Assembly (NCBI GenBank): GCA_045580875.1
Contig: JAZNOP010000063.1
Coordinates: 30,318 to 94,317 of the forward strand
Length of the DNA: 64,000 bases
Direction: 5' to 3'
Source: SIG598 sp045580875
GTDB lineage: Bacteria; Bacillota; Clostridia; Oscillospirales; Acutalibacteraceae
Below are positions 32,743-42,862 of the stretch, piece by piece (position 1 is the stretch's first letter; every line of letters starts with the position of its first letter). The translations under genes were made by a program, and so were the position numbers. Under the pieces are notes generated by a model. It was not told where the DNA came from. It searched no databases and saw only the letters and a list, made by a program, of their open reading frames with translations.

Positions 32743-34824
32743 TTACTCCTCAACAGTCTCCTCGACTGCCTCTTCTGCAGTCTCTTCCTCTGCGGTCTCC
32801 TCAAGGAGCTTGCGCATGGAAAGGCTGACGCGCTTACCCTCGAAGTTGATCTCGGTGATAACAGCGCGGACAACATCGCCTACCTTGACAACATCGCTGG
32901 GATTCTCAACACGTGTGGTGCTGAGCTGAGAGATGTGAACAAGACCATCGATGCCCGGAAGAATGTTTACGAATGCGCCGAAGTTGGGAGTGCCAACAAC
33001 AGGAGCCTCGATAACAGTGCCAACAGGATAGTTGACTCTGAGGATCTCCCAGGGATTGTCCTCAGTCTTCTTGTAGCCGAGGGAGATTCTTCTCTTCTCC
33101 TTGTCTACCTTCTTAACATATACCTCAACAACATCGCCAATTTTGACAACGTCAGACGGATGCTTGATGTGAGTCCAGGAGAGCTCGGTGATGTGGATCA
33201 TACCATCGACAGCGCCGAGATCAACGAATGCACCATAGTTGGTGAAGGACTTGATGCTTCCCTTGAATACCTGACCCTCTTCGATTCCATCCCAAAACTC
33301 CTTCTCAAGAGCACGGCGCTCCTTCTTGAGCACAGCCTTGATGGAACCAACTGCACGGCGGCGGCTGGGATTGACTTCGAGAACGATGAACTTGACTTCC
33401 TTCTTGAGAAGATCCTCAAGCGGCTCGTTGCGGCTGAGAGTAGCCTGTCCAGCCGGAATGAATACACGAACGCTCTTGTAGGAGACGATAACGCCGCCCT
33501 TGACAACCTCAGTGACAACACCGGAGAAAACAACGGGATCTGCTGCCTTCTCTTCGATGGTCTCTACGGTCTCCTGCGGAGTCTCTTCTGCAGTTTCCTG
33601 AGCATCAAAGATATCCTCATCGGAATCATCTCTGCGGCGGGGACGGTTTACAATCTTGGGAGCAGCATTCTTGATCTCATCCCAAGCACCGGAAGACTCA
33701 TAAAGACGCTTGGACAGATAAATAAGACCTTCCTGGTCGTTTGTGCGCATGATGACGAAAGAAAGCTTATCGCCAATCTTGACGCAGTCAGCGGTGGACA
33801 GATTGGGATTGTCAGTGAGCTGATCAAGCTGGCAAACACCGGTCTGCGGACGTCCGACATCTACGTAAACCTCGTTGGGATTGATACCAACGACAGTGCC
33901 TTCGACTACCTTTCCTGTTGTATTTGAGTTCTTGAAGGATTCTTCGAGCAGAGCCTCAAAGGATTCTTCATTAGTAAAAAATTCAGCCATGGTTTCCTGT
34001 ACCTCCTTAATTATACACACAGGAGCTGATGCACCTGCGGTAATACCTATAACTGACGCGCCGCCAATATCAGCGGGAATGCCCTCTGCATTGTCTATAC
34101 GGTACGTCCTGCAGCGCTCGGCACATATCTGACAAAGCTTCAGTGTATTCGAACTGCTCTTGTCACCAATGACAAGCATCGCATCACACTGATCAGCCAG
34201 AAGTGCCGCTTCTGCCTGGCGATTTTGTGTCGCTTTGCATATTGTATCAAATATTTGAGCGTTTGTACACCCTTTTTTTATTATTTTTACGCACTTTTTC
34301 CACAAATCTACATTGAACGTAGTCTGCGCAGCTGCACTTATGCTGATTTTGTCCAAATTTTCTATGCCTGCAAGTATATTCTCAAGCTCTTCTTCGGTTT
34401 TGAAGGTATAGCATTTGCTCTTGCAGTAGCCTGTTATTCCAATAACTTCCGGATGTTTTGAGTCTCCGGCGAGAAGAAGTATATCTCCCCTCTCGCTTAC
34501 CTCTGCCACGATTTTGTGTATTTTTTTGACAAACGGACAGGTCGCATCGACGTATTCAATGCCTCTGCTTTCAAGCTGCTCGTAAACAGCCGGAGGAACT
34601 CCGTGTGAGCGTATAACAAGAACTGCATCCTTTTCTTTTACATCCGCCGGTGTGTCAGCAATTTCTGCACCACGCGCAGCAAGTCTGCCGGTTACCTGTT
34701 CGTTATGTATTATAGGACCGAGGGTGTAAACCTTACGTCCCTCATCGAGAAGCCGGTCGACAGTATCGACCGCATTGCTCACGCCGTAGCAGAAGCCGGC
34801 TGTCTTGGCAACGATTATTTTCAT
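32743..34824 (-). CDS. ispH: Fusion of 4-hydroxy-3-methylbut-2-enyl diphosphate reductase (IspH) and ribosomal protein S1
   Basis: A 693-residue protein. The IspH half (1-285) makes IPP/DMAPP in the MEP pathway with a [4Fe-4S] cluster on C12, C96 and C196; H40, H74, H124 and E126 of the active site are also present. The C-terminal half has about four S1 RNA-binding domains (near 305-385, 430-500, 518-590 and 605-675), separated by an acidic linker around 405-435. This fusion is known in Clostridia. Its start overlaps the plsC stop by four bases (ATGA), placing it last in the HI0933-like/cmk/plsC operon. Confidence 0.96.
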   Translation of the reverse strand: MKIIVAKTAGFCYGVSNAVDTVDRLLDEGRKVYTLGPIIHNEQVTGRLAARGAEIADTPADVKEKDAVLVIRSHGVPPAVYEQLESRGIEYVDATCPFVKKIHKIVAEVSERGDILLLAGDSKHPEVIGITGYCKSKCYTFKTEEELENILAGIENLDKISISAAAQTTFNVDLWKKCVKIIKKGCTNAQIFDTICKATQNRQAEAALLADQCDAMLVIGDKSSSNTLKLCQICAERCRTYRIDNAEGIPADIGGASVIGITAGASAPVCIIKEVQETMAEFFTNEESFEALLEESFKNSNTTGKVVEGTVVGINPNEVYVDVGRPQTGVCQLDQLTDNPNLSTADCVKIGDKLSFVIMRTNDQEGLIYLSKRLYESSGAWDEIKNAAPKIVNRPRRRDDSDEDIFDAQETAEETPQETVETIEEKAADPVVFSGVVTEVVKGGVIVSYKSVRVFIPAGQATLSRNEPLEDLLKKEVKFIVLEVNPSRRRAVGSIKAVLKKERRALEKEFWDGIEEGQVFKGSIKSFTNYGAFVDLGAVDGMIHITELSWTHIKHPSDVVKIGDVVEVYVKKVDKEKRRISLGYKKTEDNPWEILRVNYPVGTVIEAPVVGTPNFGAFVNILPGIDGLVHISQLSTTRVENPSDVVKVGDVVRAVITEINFEGKRVSLSMRKLLEETAEEETAEEAVEETVEE

Positions 34825-35456
34825 CCCTCAACATCCTTTCTGCATTCTTCATACAAACCGCGAATTATATCCATGAGTCGGCGTGTTGCCTCTCTGTATT
34901 CCTTGGCTGTTCCTTCAATTATACCGAGCTCCTGCGGCGATACCGGATCACCAAAAGCGATACGGTATCGGCAGAAAAGCTTCTTCGGAGAGCGGCGTGT
35001 ATACACCGCAAACGGATAAATCGGCTTCTGTGATTTATGGGCAAGCATCGCAACACCGGTTTTACCGCGACCGATCTCACCTGTGCGGGATCTTGTGCCC
35101 TCAGGGAAAATGCCCAGCACCTTACCCTCATTCAGTATCTGAAGCGAAGTTTCAAGTGAACTGTTATCTGCGGAGCCGCGGTTGACCGGAAAAGCACCGT
35201 ACCATTTGCAAAGCTTCTTCATCACCGGATTTCTGAACAGCTCTGCCTTTGCCATGAATCTGATCTGACGGCGCTGTGCATAAGACAGCATAATCGGATC
35301 GATAAGATGAAGGTGATTTCCGGCGGCAATAAATCCGCCTTCCTTCGGAATATTATTCTTTCCCTTGATTACTTTAAGACCAAATATCGGATAGACTATC
35401 CACCATGTAATGAAATAGCCCAACACGTAAAGAAACGTTCTTTTATCCTTCTTCAT
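34821..35456 (-). CDS. plsC: 1-acyl-sn-glycerol-3-phosphate acyltransferase
   Basis: A 211-residue membrane-associated enzyme making phosphatidic acid. An N-terminal hydrophobic helix (about 8-27) is followed by the NHxxxxD motif as NHLHLID and the substrate motif FPEGTRSRTGE; PVNRGSAD is motif II. AAGGAG precedes the ATG. It lies between cmk and ispH-rpsA, the usual order in this bacterial group. Confidence 0.95.
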   Translation of the reverse strand: MKKDKRTFLYVLGYFITWWIVYPIFGLKVIKGKNNIPKEGGFIAAGNHLHLIDPIMLSYAQRRQIRFMAKAELFRNPVMKKLCKWYGAFPVNRGSADNSSLETSLQILNEGKVLGIFPEGTRSRTGEIGRGKTGVAMLAHKSQKPIYPFAVYTRRSPKKLFCRYRIAFGDPVSPQELGIIEGTAKEYREATRRLMDIIRGLYEECRKDVEG

Positions 35457-35481
35457 TGAGCACTCCTTGTATTGCGATTAT

Positions 35482-36150
35482 TCAGTTGCCCAGCTTGTTC
35501 TTTATTGCCTCAAGAAGCGCCTGTTTTGCCTCCTCGAGAGAAAGCCCTGTTGTATCAACAGTAATGGAATCTGCCGCCGGCTTAAGCGGAGCAATAGGAC
35601 GGGTGCTGTCATTGTGATCACGAACCTTTACATCAGCAAGCACATCTTCGTATTCCACTTTTTCGCCCTTGGCAATAAGCTCATCATAGCGGCGCTGAGC
35701 ACGTTCCTCCGGACTTGCAGTCAGGAATATTTTGACCTGTGCCTCAGGAAGAACAACTGTACCGATGTCACGTCCGTCCATAATAACGCTATTGCTTGCG
35801 GCTATATTCTGCTGAAGATCAAAGAGAAACTCTCTAACCTTGGCTATTGCCGAGACATTCGATGCTGCCATCGAAACTTCAGGCGTTCTTATAACAGAGC
35901 TGACATTCTCGCCGCAGAGGTACACACGCTGCTCGCCGTTGACATATCTGAGTTCAACATCAACAGTGGTAAGCGCAGCGGTAACAGCAACAGCATTTGT
36001 TACATCTATTCCGCGCTGGAGCATATAGAGAGCAACCGCTCTGTAGAGAGCTCCGGTATCTACGTATATATATCCGAGCTCCTGTGCCGCATAGCGTGCA
36101 AGCGTACTTTTTCCTGCGCCTGCAGGTCCGTCAATAGCAATGTTTATCAT
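35482..36150 (-). CDS. cmk: Cytidylate kinase
   Basis: A 222-residue (d)CMP kinase. The P-loop is IAIDGPAGAGKSTLAR, followed by VDTGALYRAVAL, DGRDIGTVVLP and RDHNDSTRPIAPLKPA, all classic CMP kinase motifs. AAAGG precedes the ATG. It lies 98 bases downstream of the HI0933-like gene and 25 bases upstream of plsC. Confidence 0.97.
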   Translation of the reverse strand: MINIAIDGPAGAGKSTLARYAAQELGYIYVDTGALYRAVALYMLQRGIDVTNAVAVTAALTTVDVELRYVNGEQRVYLCGENVSSVIRTPEVSMAASNVSAIAKVREFLFDLQQNIAASNSVIMDGRDIGTVVLPEAQVKIFLTASPEERAQRRYDELIAKGEKVEYEDVLADVKVRDHNDSTRPIAPLKPAADSITVDTTGLSLEEAKQALLEAIKNKLGN

Positions 36151-36248
36151 AGTAATAATCGCCTTTCATCTGATTTCTGATTCAAACGTATCAATATAAA
36201 TTATATTATAAGAATCAAAATGCACTCAATATTAACCGGAATAATTAT

Positions 36249-37499
36249 TTACCATTCACTGTACATCAGTGTCTCGCCTGCCGCAGCACCTGCAGCATAG
36301 CCTGTCGAGAGAGCTATCTGCAGATTGAAACCGCCGGTGTGGGCATCAACATCTATGACCTCTCCGGCAAAATACAGTCCATCAACAAGCTTCGACTGCA
36401 TTGTTTTAGGCTCTATCTCCTTGACTGAAACACCACCTGAGGTAACTATCGCTTCTTCTATCGGACGGAATCGTTTTACCGTCAGCGTGTATGATTTAAT
36501 CAGCGAAACAAGAGCCAGACGCTGCTCGCGGCTTATCTGATTGACCTTGGTTTCAGGTGCAATTCCAGAGCGGCGAACTATCACCGGAGCCATGCTTCTC
36601 GGAAGCAGACCGAAGAGTGAATTTGCAAAATCCTTGTTGATGTTCTGCGCGAAATCGCGCTGTATTCTTGCATCAAGCTGTTCGGCTGTCAGCGCAGGCT
36701 TAAGGTCAATCGCTATTGTATGTCCTGCCGCTGCGCGAATATGTGAGCTTGCACTGAGAATTACCGGACCGGATACACCGTAATGAGTGAACAGCATTTC
36801 ACCGAAATCGGTGTACACTGTCTTCCCTTTTGAATCGGTTACAGTTATTGAGATATTCTTCAGCGCCAGTCCCTGCATTTCACTGCAGTCTTTCTCATTA
36901 ATTTCCATCGGGACAAGTGATGGTGATATCGGTGTCACTGTATGTCCTGCCGCTTTCGCCAGCCGGAAACCGTCTCCATTTGAGCCGGTCAGCGGATATG
37001 AACTTCCGCCTGCAGCTACAATACACGCAGAGCACTCAAACTTTCTGCCGGCTGCTTTCACGCCGGTCACTCTGCCATCTTCGACAATAATCTCCTCAGC
37101 CGGACATTCGGTAATGAATCTGACCCCCATTTCACGACACCAGCCAACAAGAGCATCGTTTATATCCATGGCTTTATCAGACTGCGGAAACACCCTGCCG
37201 CCGCGCTCAGTTTTAAGCGGAACACCGCGTTTTTCAAAAAAGTCCATTGTGTCTGCCGGAGTGTATTTTGCAAATGCGCTGTACAGAAAACGGGGATTTA
37301 CCGGAATATTTTCCATCAGCTTGGCTGTATCGCAATTATTTGTTATATTGCATCTGCCCTTGCCTGTGATGAGCAGCTTTCTGCCCTGTCTGTGATTCTT
37401 CTCAAGCACTGTCACATCTGCTCCGTATGAAGCCGCTGTCCCTGCCGCCATCATACCTGCCGGTCCGGCGCCTATTATGATAAGCTTGTTATCCGCCAT
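36249..37499 (-). CDS. HI0933-like (YhiN family) FAD-dependent oxidoreductase
   Basis: A 416-residue flavoprotein. The dinucleotide fold starts IIIGAGPAGMMAAGTAASYG and continues with GRKLLITGKGRCNITNN, the hallmark of the HI0933/YhiN family, and near the end FAGEVIDVDAHTGGFNLQ, the second FAD contact. The reaction is unknown. Its fixed position upstream of cmk in Clostridia suggests co-regulation. AGGAG precedes the ATG. Confidence 0.92.
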   Translation of the reverse strand: MADNKLIIIGAGPAGMMAAGTAASYGADVTVLEKNHRQGRKLLITGKGRCNITNNCDTAKLMENIPVNPRFLYSAFAKYTPADTMDFFEKRGVPLKTERGGRVFPQSDKAMDINDALVGWCREMGVRFITECPAEEIIVEDGRVTGVKAAGRKFECSACIVAAGGSSYPLTGSNGDGFRLAKAAGHTVTPISPSLVPMEINEKDCSEMQGLALKNISITVTDSKGKTVYTDFGEMLFTHYGVSGPVILSASSHIRAAAGHTIAIDLKPALTAEQLDARIQRDFAQNINKDFANSLFGLLPRSMAPVIVRRSGIAPETKVNQISREQRLALVSLIKSYTLTVKRFRPIEEAIVTSGGVSVKEIEPKTMQSKLVDGLYFAGEVIDVDAHTGGFNLQIALSTGYAAGAAAGETLMYSEW

Positions 37500-37596
37500 A
37501 TATACACTCCTGAAAAGCCATGTTAAGATACTGTATCACAATAAGTATAAATTATATCTCGCTTTATTTCAAGGCAAATCATGTCGCCTTAACAGA

Positions 37597-37624
37597 GAAA
37601 AGCCGGCGCAGAGGCCGGCTTTTC
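37597..37624. terminator. Terminator between the 37634 membrane gene and the HI0933-like gene
   Basis: Perfect 11-bp stem GAAAAGCCGGC/GCCGGCTTTTC with a six-base loop. Confidence 0.75.
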
Positions 37625-37633
37625 TTGTGAAAT

Positions 37634-38170
37634 TTACAGATGAAAGCTTTTTCGCAATATCGGCTGTATTCTGCTCAGATAAACCAGAACACACCTCGAC
37701 AGCGCAAAATCATATACTACGAAAGCAATATTTCCCATTGCGAGCAGCAGCGGAACAGCATATTTGCCAAGAGAACCGTCATCTACCGGTATCTGGAAAA
37801 CCCACGCAGCAAGCCCTACGGCAGCAACAGCCGCCGCATTGAAATAAACAAACTTTGCCGCGATTCGCAGCGGTGTAAGATTTATACGGTCAATATACCG
37901 CCTGATTATTGGATACAGACCGAAAAGGAAAATATACATCAGCGCCGCTTCCTTATTCGCAGGCAGGATGAACGATAATATCGCCGTTGCCGCATAGGCG
38001 GTCAGCGCTGTACCTGTACCGAATTCGATCATTGGTATCAGCAGAAGTCCGCCAGCTATCATAGGAAGCGTATATGTCAGACCGATGTCAATTGCAGATA
38101 TAAGCATGATGGCGACCGCGACTCCGGTCAACACACCGCAAAGGGCTATCCGCCCGGTATTTTTAGTCAT
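37634..38170 (-). CDS. Polytopic membrane protein, possibly ECF S-component-like
   Basis: A 178-residue protein with about five hydrophobic helices. The beginning (RIALCGVLTGVAVAIMLIS, then LPMIAGGLLLIPMIEFG) resembles the S-component-like proteins of ECF transporters, but no vitamin-specific motif was recognised. It lies 36 bases downstream of the DnaJ-domain gene and is probably the third gene of that operon. Terminator follows. Confidence 0.6.
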   Translation of the reverse strand: MTKNTGRIALCGVLTGVAVAIMLISAIDIGLTYTLPMIAGGLLLIPMIEFGTGTALTAYAATAILSFILPANKEAALMYIFLFGLYPIIRRYIDRINLTPLRIAAKFVYFNAAAVAAVGLAAWVFQIPVDDGSLGKYAVPLLLAMGNIAFVVYDFALSRCVLVYLSRIQPILRKSFHL

Positions 38171-38206
38171 TTACTGTACCTGCGCTCCGGTTATCACTTG
38201 CAATTA

Positions 38207-38977
38207 TCAGCAGCAGGAAATAAGGTCGCCGCCGCAGCACTCGCAGCACTGGTCAGCGCACATCATTGAGCAGCAGAGATTGCAGGGATCACAGCCGTTA
38301 TTGCCGTTGCCCTTGCCTACCTTATAGCCGCCGGCATTACCGCTGCGCATCTTGGAAACCTGATTGAATGCAGCACGGAACTCGGAGTTGCCCGGCTCCA
38401 TGTTAACAGCAGTATTAAGATATGTGTAGGACTGCTCCAGCCAGCCGCGGCGATACAGAACTGTACCCTTGAGGAAGTTCCACTCCGCATTGCGGCGATC
38501 GGTCGGCACACCTTCGAGAACAGCATTTGCATCATCAAAGCGGTTGTCCATGATAAGGCGGCGGACATCAGGGAACTGTGTGGTTGTGCTGTAGGCATTC
38601 TGATAGGTATTGCCGCCGGTCTTCTGACCACCGTAGTTCGGTGCCTGATAGCCGGTATTTCCTGTATTGTAGGAACCGCCTGCATTAGCGCCCGAACCTG
38701 CATTTGTGCTGTTGCTTCCGGCATTGTAGGAGCTGTTGTAGGCATTGGAGCTGCCTGCGCTTCCGGTGGCTGAGGCGCCGCCGTTCTTGCGCTCCTTTAC
38801 AATAGTATCATACGCTTCATTTACCTCACGCATCTTATCTGCTGCAACGTCAGCGATATCAGGTGCGTTGGCGTAATTATCAGGATGATATTTTTTTGCG
38901 AGATTACGGTAAGCGGTCTTAACCTCGTCATCGCTCGCCGTTCTTGCTACACCAAGGACTACATAAGGATCTGTCAT
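38207..38977 (-). CDS. DnaJ-domain protein with TPR-like segment and cysteine-rich tail
   Basis: A 256-residue protein. The J-domain is at 1-65 with the HPD tripeptide in LAKKYHPDNYA, so it should stimulate an Hsp70 ATPase. Then come a Gly/Asn/Ser-rich linker (about 66-135), two helix pairs that look like TPR (about 140-215) and a C-terminal tail with 10 cysteines in 28 residues (CDPCNLCCSMMC, CCECCGG). The tail could bind metal or be lipidated. Its start overlaps the DUF5685 stop (ATGA), so the two are made together. Confidence 0.88.
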   Translation of the reverse strand: MTDPYVVLGVARTASDDEVKTAYRNLAKKYHPDNYANAPDIADVAADKMREVNEAYDTIVKERKNGGASATGSAGSSNAYNSSYNAGSNSTNAGSGANAGGSYNTGNTGYQAPNYGGQKTGGNTYQNAYSTTTQFPDVRRLIMDNRFDDANAVLEGVPTDRRNAEWNFLKGTVLYRRGWLEQSYTYLNTAVNMEPGNSEFRAAFNQVSKMRSGNAGGYKVGKGNGNNGCDPCNLCCSMMCADQCCECCGGDLISCC

Positions 38978-39864
38978 GATTCCTGCAACTCCTTTTCTCT
39001 GAGGGCTCTGCGCTGAGATTCGCCCAGACCCAGATAAATAATATTATTGAAAATGGGAGCATATTCTCCCAGCTCAAGCAATTCAAATGCTGCCGCTGCT
39101 CTTGCAACTGTCATGTTGAGACATTCATTTGCATAAAGCCTTGCCTCTTCAAGCAGTGCAGTGTCTTTTTCGATATCTTCGAGAGTGAGTCCGAAACGGA
39201 CAACAAAGGGATTGAAATTACCCTTTCTGATATCCTTTTCGATATCATCAAAAGCATCGATAAGATAAATCCAACGACCGAAATAATATCCGAAATCCTT
39301 CAGGACACGCTGATCGGTGGGGTCATCTGACAGCATCGGCGCAAGCGCACTCAGCATGGCTGCTGTAGGCTCTGCCGCTGCATCTACCGAACGGTCCTCG
39401 CCTTTCTCCGTATCAAGCTGCGCCTTTATATATTCCGCCATTACCTCTTCCATTTCCGGATAAGCGCGCATGGCTTTTTTGCGCATCGGTGCAGCAATCA
39501 GCCTGACGGTTTTCCAGCCTAATCTGCCCCAGAAACCGGAATCCTCGATGTTATCCACCGTTTTGTAGTAGAACATCTCAGCAGTCATTGCGCTTGTCAG
39601 CTCAAATGCCGCGGCATCACAGGTACAATACAGGCATTTCTTCAGCGGATTGCACACGCATACCGACCGCTTCGGCGATATCTTCTGCTGGTGCAGCGCC
39701 ATATAAAGCATGGCAACAAAGGTATAATCGTAATTAAGCAGCAGGCGGGAATGAATACCATAAATTCTGCCGAGATGTTTGCACAGCGTACAATAGACAG
39801 CTTTGTAGGCATCGTACTCGCACACTTTCAGCTGCGGCTTGAATATACGCACATATCCGAACAA
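38974..39864 (-). CDS. DUF5685 family protein
   Basis: A 296-residue helical protein. The start LFGYVRIFKPQLKVCEYDAY and the CTLCKHLGRIYG segment are the conserved opening of DUF5685, and four further cysteines lie at CVCNPLKKCLYCTCDA. The later LIDAFDDIEKDIRKGNFNP resembles Asp-rich motifs of polyprenyl transferases. Function is unknown. I place the start at the TTG at 39864, nine bases after GGAG, because family members start at FGYV. It is coupled to the DnaJ-domain gene. Confidence 0.82.
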   Translation of the reverse strand: MFGYVRIFKPQLKVCEYDAYKAVYCTLCKHLGRIYGIHSRLLLNYDYTFVAMLYMALHQQKISPKRSVCVCNPLKKCLYCTCDAAAFELTSAMTAEMFYYKTVDNIEDSGFWGRLGWKTVRLIAAPMRKKAMRAYPEMEEVMAEYIKAQLDTEKGEDRSVDAAAEPTAAMLSALAPMLSDDPTDQRVLKDFGYYFGRWIYLIDAFDDIEKDIRKGNFNPFVVRFGLTLEDIEKDTALLEEARLYANECLNMTVARAAAAFELLELGEYAPIFNNIIYLGLGESQRRALREKELQES

Positions 39865-39972
39865 GGCATACAACTCCAAATTATAACTTATCAATTATAA
39901 TTTTACAATAATTATACAGCACATTTATGAACGGAATGTAAAGATTACACGATAATTTTGTCAAATAGCAAT

Positions 39973-42822
39973 TTATTCTGCCTCATTTGATTGTTTTTCA
40001 AGCATCGGCTTGAGATATCGTCCGGTGTATGACTTCGGATTTTCTGCCACCTGCTCAGGAGTACCGCAGGCAATAACAGTTCCGCCATTGTCACCGCCCT
40101 CAGGTCCGAGGTCAATAATATGGTCGGCAGTTTTGATTACATCGAGGTTGTGTTCGATGACTACAACCGTATTTCCATTGCCGACAAGACGCTGAAGAAC
40201 ATCAACAAGACGGTGAACATCAGCTGTATGGAGTCCTGTTGTCGGCTCGTCAAGAACAAATATGGTTTTGCCGGTAGCACGCTTTGCAAGCTCTGTAGCA
40301 AGCTTTACACGCTGAGCCTCACCGCCCGAAAGAGTTGTCGCAGGCTGTCCGAGCTTGATATATCCGAGACCTACATCATAAAGCGTCTGCAGACGGCGGG
40401 CAAGCTTTGGAAGATTTGCAAAGAAACCAAGCGCTTCCTCAACTGTCATATCAAGAACGTCATCTATTCCCTTGCCCTTGTATTTTACTTCAAGAGTCTC
40501 GCGGTTGTATCTGTGACCCTTACAGACCTCGCATGGAACATAGATATCAGGAAGGAAGTGCATCTCGATACGCACAATTCCATCACCCTCACAAGCCTCG
40601 CATCGTCCGCCTTTTTTATTGAAGCTGAATCTGCCCATATCAAAACCGCGCATCTTGGCATCCTGTGTTGATGCGAAAAGCTCTCTTATATCACCAAACA
40701 AACCTGTATAGGTTGCAGGATTCGAGCGCGGTGTGCGGCCTATCGGCGCCTGATCGATATCTATTATCTTATCAAGATACTCTATTCCGTCAATACCGTC
40801 GTGATCACCCCAGTGCGGCTTTGCACGGTTGAGCTCTGCCGCAAGTCGCTTATGGAGTATTTCGTTTATCAGTGATGATTTGCCTGAGCCGGAAACACCA
40901 GTGATGCAGGTCAGCGTTCCGAGCGGTATTGAAACGTCAATATTCTTGAGGTTATTCTCTCTCGCACCGCGTATTGTCAGCATCTTGCCTGTTCCTGTTC
41001 GGCGCTCCTGAGGAACGGGTATACTGCGCTCGCCGGAAAGATACTGTCCTGTTATTGACTGCTTACATTTGAGCAGACCTTTGACATTACCGGAGTAGAC
41101 CACCTCTCCGCCGTGCACACCGGCACCCGGTCCGATATCCACAACGTGGTCAGCCGCCCGGATAGTGTCCTCGTCATGCTCAACAACAATAAGTGTATTA
41201 CCGATATCTCGGAGGTGACGCAGAGTCGCAAGAAGCTTGTCATTGTCGCGCTGATGCAGACCGATGCTGGGCTCATCAAGTATATACAGAACGCCCATCA
41301 GACAGGAGCCAATCTGTGTCGCAAGTCTTATACGCTGACTTTCACCGCCCGAAAGGGTGCCTGATGCTCTGGAAAGTGTAAGATATTCAAGACCCACGCT
41401 TGAGAGGAAACCGAGCCGCTCGCGGATTTCCTTGAGCACTCTTTCAGCAATCATTGTATCACGGCTGTTGAGCTTCATCTCATCAAGGAATTTCAGCATT
41501 TTCGTTACCGAAAGGTCACATATCTCGCTGATATTCAGTCCGCCGACTGTAACCGCCAGAACCTCCGGCTTAAGACGGCGTCCGTGGCACTCAGAACACG
41601 GAATCGGACTCATAAGCGCCTCTATATCGCTCTTTGTCCACAGACTCGTCGTTTCCTTGTATCTGCGCTCAAGGTTGGGAATTATGCCCTCAAACTCAGT
41701 ATCAAAGTCACGGTGACCGTAGCTGTCAGTCCGGTGACAACGAATCTTTTCTCCCTTTGTTCCGTAAAGAAGCGCATCAAGTGCTTCAGCAGACATCTGC
41801 TCCACCGGACTGTCGAGATCAAAACCGAATTTCTCGCCAAGAGCCCTGTAGTACATCTTCGCAATAGTATTATAATCATTGACACGCCAGCCGGATGCCT
41901 TGATTGCACCCTGATTTATTGAAAGGCGCTTATCCGGAATAACAAGATCAGGATCGACTCTCATAAATATTCCCAGACCGGCGCACTTCGGACAGGCACC
42001 GAACGGACTGTTGAACGAGAATGTACGCGGCTCAAGCTCCTCGATTGAAACACCGTGCTCCGGGCAGGCATAATTCTGCGAGAAGAGCATCTCTTCCCCG
42101 TCGACTATGCACACCTGACAGAGACCACCGGTCAGATTCGATGCTGTCTCGATTGAATCTGACACTCTTCCTCTTATATCCTCTTTTATTACAATTCGGT
42201 CAACTACAATCTCAACCGTGTGCTTCTGATTTTTCTCGAGCTTTATTTCCTCTGAAAGATCATATATATTTCCGTCAACGCGCACACGCGAATATCCGGA
42301 ACGTCTTGCAGCATCGAATTCCTTCTGCTGTGTTCCCTTTCTTCCTCTGACTACCGGTGCGGTTATCATAATACGGGTGCCGGTGGGAAGCTCCATAACC
42401 TTGTCAACAATCTGATCTATAGTCTGATGCTCTATTTCTCTGCCGCAGACAGTACAGTGCGGCACACCGATGCGCGCATAAAGCAGACGCAGATAGTCGT
42501 ATATCTCAGTTACCGTTCCGACGGTGGAACGTGGATTCTTTGATGTTGTCTTCTGGTCAATGGATATCGCCGGGGAAAGACCTTCGATATAGTCTATATC
42601 CGGCTTCTCCATCTGACCGAGGAACTGACGCGCATATGCCGAAAGTGATTCGACGTATCTGCGCTGACCCTCAGCGTAAATTGTATCAAAAGCCAGCGAT
42701 GACTTACCGGAACCTGACAGACCGGTAAAAACAATAAGCTTGTCACGCGGCAGCTCGACATCAATATTCTTCAGATTATTCTGTCTTATACCTTTTACAA
42801 TAATATTTTTATCCTGTGCCAT
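39973..42822 (-). CDS. uvrA: Excinuclease ABC subunit A
   Basis: A 949-residue damage-recognition ATPase of nucleotide excision repair. Two ABC modules are seen: Walker A in FTGLSGSGKSSLAFDTIYAE and ITGVSGSGKSSLINEILH; signatures LSGGESQRIRLA and LSGGEAQRVKLA. Zinc fingers are shown by CTVCGREI, CPKCAGLG, CSECHGRRL, CEACEGDG and CEVCKGHRYN. The ATG at 42822 follows GAGGA; the frame is open further upstream into the uvrB 3' end. It lies 40 bases after uvrB, one transcript. Confidence 0.98.
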   Translation of the reverse strand: MAQDKNIIVKGIRQNNLKNIDVELPRDKLIVFTGLSGSGKSSLAFDTIYAEGQRRYVESLSAYARQFLGQMEKPDIDYIEGLSPAISIDQKTTSKNPRSTVGTVTEIYDYLRLLYARIGVPHCTVCGREIEHQTIDQIVDKVMELPTGTRIMITAPVVRGRKGTQQKEFDAARRSGYSRVRVDGNIYDLSEEIKLEKNQKHTVEIVVDRIVIKEDIRGRVSDSIETASNLTGGLCQVCIVDGEEMLFSQNYACPEHGVSIEELEPRTFSFNSPFGACPKCAGLGIFMRVDPDLVIPDKRLSINQGAIKASGWRVNDYNTIAKMYYRALGEKFGFDLDSPVEQMSAEALDALLYGTKGEKIRCHRTDSYGHRDFDTEFEGIIPNLERRYKETTSLWTKSDIEALMSPIPCSECHGRRLKPEVLAVTVGGLNISEICDLSVTKMLKFLDEMKLNSRDTMIAERVLKEIRERLGFLSSVGLEYLTLSRASGTLSGGESQRIRLATQIGSCLMGVLYILDEPSIGLHQRDNDKLLATLRHLRDIGNTLIVVEHDEDTIRAADHVVDIGPGAGVHGGEVVYSGNVKGLLKCKQSITGQYLSGERSIPVPQERRTGTGKMLTIRGARENNLKNIDVSIPLGTLTCITGVSGSGKSSLINEILHKRLAAELNRAKPHWGDHDGIDGIEYLDKIIDIDQAPIGRTPRSNPATYTGLFGDIRELFASTQDAKMRGFDMGRFSFNKKGGRCEACEGDGIVRIEMHFLPDIYVPCEVCKGHRYNRETLEVKYKGKGIDDVLDMTVEEALGFFANLPKLARRLQTLYDVGLGYIKLGQPATTLSGGEAQRVKLATELAKRATGKTIFVLDEPTTGLHTADVHRLVDVLQRLVGNGNTVVVIEHNLDVIKTADHIIDLGPEGGDNGGTVIACGTPEQVAENPKSYTGRYLKPMLEKQSNEAE

Positions 42823-42862
42823 AATTCTGATTATCCTCTTTTCAGCCAGTTTGCAATGCCGG

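Noticed and set aside
32623..33927. 434-residue plus-strand frame opposite ispH-rpsA
   Set aside because: Antisense shadow of a highly biased coding region; the minus-strand gene is unmistakable.
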